From Crotalaria pallida (taxonomy: Eukaryota; Streptophyta; Magnoliopsida; Fabales; Fabaceae): a stretch of DNA of 64,000 nucleotides. The stretch lies in assembly GCA_037953625.1 (NCBI GenBank), contig CM075655.1, positions 81,619,501 through 81,683,500 on the forward strand, in the 5' to 3' direction. Below, one piece after another: positions 56,766-64,000 of the stretch. The notes beneath the pieces were generated by a model. The model was not told the origin of the DNA. It did no database searches and was given only the letters and a program-made list of their open reading frames with translations. The first letter of the stretch is position 1, and the number at the start of each line of letters is the position of its first letter. The translations under genes and the position numbers were made by a program.

Positions 56766-57929
56766 ATGGCCTCCTCCTCCTCTGCTCCTCAAACAAAACG
56801 TGTCAAACGCAGGGATCATCCTCACAAGGACAATGAATGGTATTCTCAAGTGCTAAAAGAGGAAAGAGCACCCCGATTTGCAGATTGTAAGTTTGGAATT
56901 CGACGTTACTTGAATTTTAACTGGCTTCGCAAAGAAAGGTTTAATTTTCATGCTTTATTAGTTGAGCAGCATTTACAAAAATTTCTAGAGTATAAAAGTT
57001 TGGTTTACCCTAGGTTAGTTAGACAGTTTTATGCAAACTTTACATGCATTGAAGGGGTTTATCAATCTATGGTTAGAGGTTATCATTTTCTAATTAAACC
57101 GGACCATATGAAAATTATGTTTGGATTGAATGATGAGGGTATTTTTATTGATGATGAGGATAATGATGCTTTATCTATTGATGGTGCTACTGCTTTTGTT
57201 GATTATGTGCGTGATGGTGTGAAATGGACTGGTGGAACTAAGAAGGTTTCTTTGCTAAGCGCTAATGATCATATGTTGTTGTATGTTATTGCGTATTGCT
57301 TGATTCCTAGTACTTCTCAGAATTATGGCCAAGCTCAAGAGGAAGACTTACATTTGTTTTAGTGGATTAAGAATAGTATTCCCATAAATTGGTTTAAAGT
57401 GATAATGGGAAAGATGTTTGTTGCTGCTAGTTCTCACCCTCCTACAACTTTGCCTTACTCTATGCATGTGAGTAAGATGTTGCATTATTATGAGGTTCTG
57501 ATTCCAAATGATGAACCATGTGAAAAGGATTCTGAAGGTAAAAATTGTCATAATTCTCATCATGTAAGTCAAATTGGAATTGTGTATCATGCTCCTTCTA
57601 GTTCTTGGTTGTGGTTAAAGGAAATTGAGGCTATGGATGCCCAAGCTCAAGCACAAGAGCATGCTGATAAAGTTGCAAAAGACGATGCTATTCGGACTGG
57701 TGAGCCAGGGAATGTCAATATTGAGGACTTTATTGATTTTTCTCAGTTCCTGGATTCTGATAATGCTCCTCCATCTTCATCAGATTTTGACTACCGTGCT
57801 ACCCATGCCACTCTGGTTGCGCATATTGATCATCGTTTTGATGCCTTAATGGATGCAAATCAAACCATGGAGCAACGACTACTTGATACTTTTAGCCGCT
57901 TCTTTACCCATCCCCCACCACCCTCTTGA
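56766..57929 (+). pseudogene. D 3' ORF: PF20167-like protein with one in-frame stop
   Basis: A relative of the 1588-2859 protein. ATG follows a leader ending AAACCCTAAC. The conserved block is clear (KFGIRRYLNFNW; YPRLVRQFYANF; MLLYVIAYCLIPSTSQNYGQA). A TAG at 57360-57362 is the only break; after it the same frame continues to TGA at 57927-57929. The C-terminal end (HIDHRFDALMDANQTMEQRL) again looks like a coiled coil, and a short Pro/His tail follows. It sits between pol and the PPT in the sense direction, where SIRE elements carry an additional (env-like) ORF. Function unknown; about 387 codons in all. Confidence 0.85.
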
Positions 57930-58280
57930 TCTTTGTTGTTCTTGTTCTCTTTTGAAGCTTTTTCGCTTTTTAGCTTTGTCTTTGCTTTGCTTATCTGGAC
58001 ATGTGGACTATATTTTAGTACTATTTCCGTATTCTCTAGTTGCTTTCCTACTTTGTTTATATGCTATGATATTATGTTTCTATGTCCTGTTTATGTTCTC
58101 TCTTTTTGGCTTGTTCTTTCATTGTTGATATTATATTTTTGATAATGCCAAAAGGGGGAGAAAGGTTGTTGTTTTCTATGTTTTGTAGGTTTGCTGTTTT
58201 ATGTACTTTTCCTAAGTGTGCATGCATTTAGGGGGAGTGTGTGAAACTTGGACTTTCAAGTTATATGGTTTGTCATCATC
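57930..58280 (+). other. D 3' untranslated stretch before the PPT
   Basis: T-rich sequence with GGGGGAG purine runs at about 58151-58160 and 58230-58238, likely extra or degenerate PPT copies. The small hydrophobic ORFs here are artefacts of T-richness. Confidence 0.6.
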
Positions 58281-58294
58281 AAAAAGGGGGAGTT
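58281..58294 (+). other. Polypurine tract of element D
   Basis: AAAAAGGGGGAGTT directly before the 3' LTR at 58295. Confidence 0.9.
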
Positions 58295-58607
58295 TGTAAG
58301 ACCTATGGAGTTTTGAATAAGACAAAGCTTTCGATTGCAAACATACAACTCAACAACAACCATGTCAAAGATCAAGCAACCACACCAAATATTACTTTTA
58401 TTATTATGTACCTCATATGTTGTATATATTAGTTTTATTATTTCTTATGCATATGAGAGTGGGGTGGTAGCTTAGGACTAATCGTGGTTGAGTAAATGAA
58501 TTATTGAATATGGTGTTGAATGAGATTAGCTTGATAGAAAATAGCTCACATGAAAGGTGAAAGTAAAAACAAAATTGAAAAGCTGTTTTTTAGTCATCTT
58601 ATAGTGA

Positions 58608-58713
58608 CTAATCGATTAGCAACTATGGACTAATCGATTAGCATGTGTAATTGAATTCAGTATGCTTCATGTGCAGTGGTTAATCAATTAAGGCTTTATG
58701 GTTAATCAATTAA
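58608..58713. repeat. Palindrome cluster 1 of the D 3' LTR
   Basis: CTAATCGATTAG at 58608 and 58630 (step 22), then TTAATCAATTAA at about 58680 and TTAATCAATTAA at about 58702 (step 22). Confidence 0.85.
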
Positions 58714-59533
58714 TTGCTGTTAGAGCAAAAAATAAAATTCGTTTAAAAGCTTTTCATTGTGATTTTTCACTTGGTTACATATTACAACTTTTGCAATACG
58801 AAAAACACTTTCATGCTATCGATTTTCACAAAGAGCTATTGAGTTTTCTAGAATTCTATCAAGATCAATTACTCTATCTTTCTTCAATCTCAATTCATCA
58901 TTTCATATTCTTTCATTCACATATTTAATTGAGATTCATTGTGTGTGCTATTATTCTTGGTTGAATCATTCTACAACAAGGGTTGTAAATCAAGCATTCA
59001 ACAATCAACAAAGTGAGAAATCACAAGGAAGTCTTTGAAGGTTTCAAAGCAAGAAGAAGGAATCGGTTGAAGAAGGGTCTTCAACAAGGAGCGATTCAAG
59101 AAGATTGGAAAAGACAATTGTGGGGTAGATTTTCAAGAGATTGGTAAACTCTTGAAGGGTTAGGATAAGTTGAGAGAGGTGTCTCATTTATCTACGTGTA
59201 ATCTAACTCAATTGTTTTTCCTAGTAAGTAAATCTCCCGAATCGGAAAGGGAGGACTGGATGTAGCTCTCGGTGGTTGAGAGTGAACCATTATAAAATCT
59301 CTTGTGTCATTCTTCTTAATTTCTTTCTTTACATAATTACGTGATTTCATAAACAAGATAATCAATTAGGTTAGAATTGGGGATTTTATATTTCTTAGTG
59401 AATCAATCATTAATTGCCAAGGTAAATAAAATTAGGACTGCTTATATTTATTTGATTTTTACTCTTGGATCTTTGATATTTTGATTGTATTATGAAAGTG
59501 ACTAAAAGTGATTTTTCAAGTTTTGATCAGTAA

Positions 59534-59672
59534 TTAATCGATTAGCTGTCAAACTAATCGATTAGCCAAAGTTGAGCTCTCGGCCTTTAATCGATTATCA
59601 TACTTGATTAATCGATTAGCTTTATTTTGTTATCATACATTAATCGATTAAGATATCTGATTAATCGATTAG
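59534..59672. repeat. Palindrome cluster 2 of the D 3' LTR
   Basis: Pairs 59534/59554, 59587/59608 and 59640/59661, steps 20, 21 and 21, all with perfect ATCGAT centres. The 5' LTR has two decayed sites at the equivalent places. Confidence 0.9.
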
Positions 59673-59838
59673 TTTCTGCTACTTTTGCTAAAAATTGTAA
59701 CATCCCTGATTTTAATTCTAAGTTTATTTAAGAATCACCTAAGTTAGGGTTTTTTAGAAAAACCATAGTAAACCATGTGTAGGAGTTTAGGGTAGTGTCT
59801 TAGAGTTAGATTTTGTCAAAATAGGAGTTTTGGGCAAG

Positions 59839-59967
59839 GTAATCGATTACCTTATGGGGAAGTAATCGATTACAAGCCCTCTGGTAGAATCTCTTTGATG
59901 TTGCATCAATTGCAATCGATTACTCTGAAGGAGAGTAATCGATTATTTTGGCAAAGTAATCGATTAC
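59839..59967. repeat. Palindrome cluster of LTR F (ATCGAT type)
   Basis: GTAATCGATTAC at 59839 and 59862 (step 23), then GCAATCGATTAC at 59912, GTAATCGATTAT at 59935 and GTAATCGATTAC at 59956 (steps 23 and 21). Confidence 0.9.
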
Positions 59968-60742
59968 TTCAGGTCTGATGCATAAAAAAATAAAGTAAGG
60001 GCAAAAACATATATTCCACCCTTTCTCCCCTTATTTCAGCCACACACCCTCCTCCTTTATCTAAAACTCGACCTTCTCTCTCTCTCTTCCTCTCTTTCTC
60101 TCTTCTTCTCCCTCTCATACATTCTCTTTCCCTCTCTTCTCACCCCCAAATCACCATCAACACCCATCACCACCCAAATCTCTCCACCAAATCCTTCTTC
60201 ATATCAAACCCACCTTCTCCTTCATACTTTCTTCTTATGCTCCCTCTCTCCTCCATGGCTTTCTCTCTCTTCATGAACCCACACTCACCACATCCACCCC
60301 AAACACTCAAACTCTATTTTCAAGCTTCACCTCCGGATCTAAACTTGTTTTTGGGTTAGATCTTACTCATAAACACTTCCTCTCTCTTGGTTCCAAGCTC
60401 TCTATCTCTCTTAAGCTTTTTCTCTCTCCTAGGGCTCCTCTCTTTTTTTTTTCAACCTCAAGATCAAGTGGAGATTGGTCATTGGAGTTAGAATCCGAGT
60501 AGATCAAGGGTAGATCCAAGGTATTGGGAGCTCCAATCGAGCTCTCTCTTCCTCTAAGGTAAGGGGAGTCTCTTTTCCACACATTGAGTTAGGGATAGTT
60601 AGAGTTTATAATAGGATTTGGGCTTAATAGTTAGATTGGGTTATGGGTAGCAAATTAATACTTGATTAAAGATGATTCGGGGTGATTGTTATATTTTTGG
60701 TTGATTTGTTAAAATTATTGAAAATGTTTATGTTAATCCTTT

Positions 60743-61290
60743 GGCAAAACTGTTCGTATGGTCCCCTAAGTTATTTATTTGTTCCAATCTGGTCCCCTAA
60801 GTCATTTTCGTTTGAAAGTGGTCCCCTAACTCATGTAACGTTAGCATCGTTAGTCCTTTCCGTCCATTACCTCCTAACATCGTCTATTTAAGTTGACGTG
60901 GCAGCCAAAGTGCCCAATGTGGGAGATCCACGTGTACCCTCCCTTTTACCACGTTAAAAGTTTAAAATGGTGGAGTGAAACGATGTCGTTTTGGTGCTTG
61001 AAGCCACTCGCTTCATCTTCTCCTTTCTTCCATGAGAAGTCATTCTGAGCTAAGAGAGTAAAACACTAAACTTTGGAGGGAAAACAGAGGGTTGCTAGGG
61101 CATTTGCTGAGAGAGAGAGAATTCCAACGTTGTTGTTAATTGTGAGTACGATAGGGAGTTCGTTCATGGACCGAAAGGACTAACGGTGCTAACATTACAT
61201 GAGTTAGGGGACCACTTTCAAACGAAAATGACTTAGAGGATCAGATTGGAACAAAAAAATAACTTAGGGGACCAAACGAGCAGTTTTGCC
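60743..61290. mobile_element. Element G: MULE-type MITE inside F
   Basis: A 548-bp block with imperfect terminal inverted repeats of about 105 bp (GGCAAAACTG.. and ..CAGTTTTGCC; both contain GGTCCCCTAA and CATTTTCGTTTGAAAGTGG in mirrored form). It has a perfect 9-bp TSD TAATCCTTT (60734-60742 and 61291-61299). A 9-bp duplication and long TIRs fit a Mutator-like element. There is no transposase ORF, so it is non-autonomous. Confidence 0.9.
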
Positions 61291-61588
61291 TAATCCTTTT
61301 GTATATTAACAAAGTAGGAAGTGAAGAACCCTAGGGAGTTGATTTATTTTAAGCACTCTGAGACATACCTGAGTATGTTTACTAATTTGTTGATATTTGA
61401 TGGTTATTACTTGTTATGTTCAACTAAGTGCTTAATGTGGGTGATTTTGATTATTAATGGTTTAATAGAATTATATAAAAGGAAAAAGAGAAGATGATGA
61501 TTTTATAAGAGTGGAAGCAAAATGAAAACAATTCAGAAAATGTCAATAAAATATTAAAGATATAACTTGGATTGTGTGACCCAGATCT

Positions 61589-62110
61589 TGTAAGACGTTG
61601 TCCGAAGGAGACTGTACGCATAGATCGCGTAAGACACACTTTGTGTGATGCTGTAAGACGTTGTCCGAAGGAGACTGTACGCAATGATGGGCGCACATTC
61701 TGGTTGTGGGTGATTCCAGATCTTGTAAGACGTTGTCCATATGAGACTGTACGCATAGATCGCGTAAGACGCACTTGATGCGCAGCTGTAAGACGTTGTC
61801 CCAAGGAGACTGTACGCAATGATGGACACACACCATATAATAATAAAGATATAATTGGATTGTGCAATTCAAAATCTTGTAAGACGTTGTCCGTAGGAGA
61901 CTGTACGTATAGATCGCGTAAGACGCACATTGTGCGCAGCTGTAAGACGTTGTCCGTAGGAGACTGTACGCAATGATGGACGCACATTCTGATTGTGGAA
62001 TCCAGGTCTTGTAAGACGTTTTCCGTAGGAGACTGTACGCATAGATTGCGTAAGACGCACATTGTGCACAGCTGTAAGATGTTATTCGTAGGAGATTGTA
62101 CGCAATGATG
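61589..62110 (+). repeat. Dimeric tandem repeat with hairpins in LTR F
   Basis: Eight copies of a unit beginning GTAAGACGTTGTCC and ending AGACTGTACGCA, arranged as four dimers (about 61589+61651, 61726+61787, 61878+61941 and 62010+62073) with a period near 140 bp. In each dimer the first monomer is followed by a short hairpin in the place of the GCATAC-TGG-GTATGT unit of A: ACACA-CTT-TGTGT, CGCA-CTTGA-TGCG, CGCACA-T-TGTGCG and a variant of the last. Long antisense ORFs across it arise from the repeat. Confidence 0.85.
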
Positions 62111-62774
62111 AATCTACGTAAAAAATTTCTAAAAGTCTATGAAAACTCAAAGAGTATGAAAAAGAGAAAAGAAAAGTTAAAGTAATGAAAAGAGATGAAA
62201 AAGTTACAAGTTGAAAATATATGGAAATGCATGAAGTAAAAGAGTTGTTGAATGATCAAAGGAAATTTGTGTTAATGATGTGAGTTTGTTGAACCTGAGA
62301 ATCTATTTGTGAAAGAGATTGGCATATGAATATGGTGAATTTGTTGGTCCATTGTCTGATTTGATTATTATACTTGAATTCTTGTTATGAACTATGTACT
62401 ATCTTTTGATTCACTGTGTTGTGAAAATGTCTCACCCTTAGTGGTTATCATTTTAGGTGAATGCTAAGGAGCTCAAAGATCAGAGTGTCGCAGCGGAAGA
62501 ATGGAAAGAAGGGAACTCTATGTTGTACTTTCTTATATTATAATTGGAATGCCCAAACCATTTGTAAAACTTATTTTATGAATAGTAAATTTTGATGTTC
62601 CTTATTTGGAATACACTTTTAACTTACTATTTTATAAAAAAAAAATGGGTGTTACAAAAATCACTTTTTGCTGAACTATTTTCAATTATATTCGAAAATT
62701 TGATATTAACGCTTTCATTTACTATTCACCCCCCTAGTATATTGTTAAGCCGCTTGTTGGTTTCCAACAGCACC

Positions 62775-63672
62775 TATATGTACCTTGTGCATGCAACACA
62801 TATTTTCAAGAAGAAGCCTACAAATTATAGGTTCAAATAAGGTTTTTAGGTTAAGTTAATTGTGTGATTATTCCCTTAAAAACTATTTCTACATAATTTA
62901 ATCTTTGTAAAATTAAACAATTTTGATATTCAATTACTTCATAAGTATTCAGCCATTACGTGATGATGTGGCTGACGATAGTACACATCAATGTCGTCAG
63001 ATCGCAACTAACCTTCTCACTTGTTGACACGTGTATAATTACTTTTTATTTATTTTTCATATTTTGAAGTATTTAATTTAGTGAATGAAAATAAAATAAA
63101 AATTAATTATACACAAGGTTTTCACTTATAAACATGTGGAAAAGATAGTTGCAACGTGGTGATGCTGATGTGAACTACTATTTGCCACACCATTACATGC
63201 GACACGCTCAATTATAAACCCCGAGTAATTATATAAATTAGTAACGATTACACGAAAATAGTATGGACTTGTTAAAGTATTAGAATTATAGGAAATAAAT
63301 TTTTCTTATCCTTTGAAATTCTAAATGGTCGGGTGCGCAATTACAAACCATTGGACCTCGGAAAATAAAGTATACATTGACTAAACATTGGATTCGGCAT
63401 TCGTTAACGTTAATAAAATAAAACTTAGATTCTTAGAAATAAAGGTTGAGGTAGCATTCTCTTGACATTAAATGAGTAGTATAGTTTCGTAGTTAAAATT
63501 AATGGTGAGGCTATCTCTCAACATTTCAGAACATAAGATAGTATTCCTTATAGATTGCATAGCCGAATCCTTGTGAAAATATTATCAGAGTAAGCGGAAA
63601 ATCATTGGACTATGAATAGTGGTAAAGATAAACATAGCATATACATATATACCAGTGATAAAAGGTACATAG
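62775..63672. other. Spacer right of D; no gene seen
   Basis: AT-rich sequence between the TSD of D and LTR H. I see no ORF, RNA gene or LTR signal. It may be host DNA or an older element continuing from 8850-9731. Confidence 0.6.
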
Positions 63673-64000
63673 TGTAACATCCCTAATTTTAATTCTAAGT
63701 CTAATTAGGAAAACCTAAGTTAGAATTTATGAGGAAAACCAATAGTAAGCCATGGGTAGGAGTTAAGAGTAGTGTCTTAGAGTTAGAATTTGTCAAAATA
63801 GGAGTTTTCAAAGGAGTAATCGATTATCTGTAGGGGATTAATCGATTACAAGGCCTCTAGTGAAAACACTTAAATGTTACAGCATGGATAATCGATTAAC
63901 TCATGGAACTAATCGATTATCTTGTGAATTAACCGATTACTTTCAGTGGATTAATCGATTACTTATTGTCTGCTGAATGTACTAAAAGTGTTGCATCAAA
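63673..64000 (+). mobile_element. Element H: start of a Tekay-like LTR, cut by the window end
   Basis: TGTAACATCCCTAATTTTAA opening, close to the start of F. The left flank CATAG (63668-63672) would be its TSD copy. Both F and H have palindromes in the first 300 bp. Confidence 0.8.
63816..63962. repeat. Palindrome cluster of LTR H
   Basis: 63816/63838 (step 22), then 63888, 63909, 63929 and 63951 (steps 21, 20, 22). The copy at 63929 is the hybrid TTAACCGATTAC. Confidence 0.9.

Larger units (their letters stand above)
59696..62656 (+). mobile_element. Element F: solo Tekay-like LTR in the 3' LTR of D
   Basis: TGTAACATCCC start and GGGTGTTACA end, with a perfect TSD AAAAT (59691-59695 and 62657-62661). 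It is 2961 bp, or about 2.4 kb without the MITE G. Its ends and its repeat block (shared words GATCGCGT, AGACGCA, GCAGCTGTAAGACG) resemble the LTR of A, so it probably comes from a related chromovirus. There is no internal domain. A leader-like pyrimidine stretch lies at 60060-60260. Confidence 0.88.
9732..62769 (+). mobile_element. Element D: SIRE-like Ty1/copia retrotransposon, outer shell of the nest
   Basis: The ends are TGTAAGACC (9732) and TTCCAACA (62769), with a perfect 5-bp TSD GCACC (9727-9731 and 62770-62774). After removing the insertions E, C, I+J and F with their duplications, about 10.2 kb remains. The gene order is copia-type: gag with CCHC knuckles, protease, integrase, RT, RNase H, then a 3' ORF of the PF20167-like family, a polypurine tract and the 3' LTR. 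The two LTRs differ at about 24 of the first 395 positions (about 6%). Many stops and frameshifts make it non-functional. The SIRE/Maximus assignment rests on gene order, the two-knuckle gag and the extra 3' ORF. Confidence 0.9.
58295..62769 (+). repeat. 3' LTR of element D, interrupted by F
   Basis: Matches 9732-11241 on both sides of F (58295-59695 and 62662-62769). The end TTTCCAACA is followed by the TSD copy GCACC. Confidence 0.93.

Noticed and set aside
61454..62069. Overlapping minus-strand ORFs with repeated Leu/Thr/Val/Gln motifs
   Set aside because: They are translations of the tandem repeat in LTR F, open in several frames at once; not genes.

Overview
This window is repeat DNA from a plant nuclear genome. 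The evidence is a set of retrotransposon lineages found in plants (Athila, Tekay chromovirus, Tat/Ogre-type, SIRE-type Ty1/copia), plant-type PBSs for tRNA-iMet and tRNA-Asp, long LTRs beginning TGTAACAYCCC, and two ORFs of the putative plant transposon protein family (PF20167 as I recall it). A legume is my best guess from the overall style of the elements, but this is a weak inference. I found no host protein gene, tRNA, rRNA or CRISPR array.

Most of the window is one nest of insertions that can be resolved to the base. Five-base target-site duplications (TSDs) support almost every level. A SIRE-like copia element (D, 9732-62769, TSD GCACC) is the outer shell. Four things have landed in it: a solo LTR in its gag zinc knuckle (E, 12227-13543); a Tat-type gypsy element in its integrase (C, 15467-44244, minus strand); a solo LTR in its 3' region (I, 46726-56462), itself split by a 6.2-kb LTR-like block (J, 50134-56293); and a solo Tekay-like LTR in its right LTR (F, 59696-62656), which carries a MULE-type MITE (G, 60743-61290). 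C contains a Tekay chromovirus (A, 21337-41300, TSD TGTAG), and A contains an Athila element (B, 25350-35462, TSD AGACT). LTR divergence counted by eye falls with depth: D about 6%, C 2.6%, A about 1.2%, B 1 in 1123. With the nests removed, D is about 10.2 kb, C 8.8 kb, A 9.8 kb and B 10.1 kb, all plausible full lengths.

The left end (1-8849) is a second nest on the minus strand. A long-LTR element (L, 1-7068, cut by the window edge) sits in an LTR of the J family (K, 7069-8849). L has LTRs related to I and carries an antisense ORF (1588-2859) of the PF20167-like family. Host-like spacer without visible genes lies at 8850-9731 and 62775-63672, and another Tekay-like LTR (H) begins at 63673.

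All coding regions are retroelement genes and all but the 1588-2859 ORF are visibly broken. Most stops look like C-to-T (or G-to-A) transitions, as expected for methylated, silenced DNA.

The parts I would look at again are noncoding. (1) Twelve-base palindromes xTAACCGGTTAx or xTAATCGATTAx occur in pairs at an almost fixed 21-bp step in LTRs of several unrelated elements, and they flank both PF20167-like ORFs. (2) Several LTRs carry arrays of short hairpins whose loops stay xGG while the arms differ from unit to unit in a base-paired, compensatory way. (3) A third hairpin array lies just past the antisense ORF of C.
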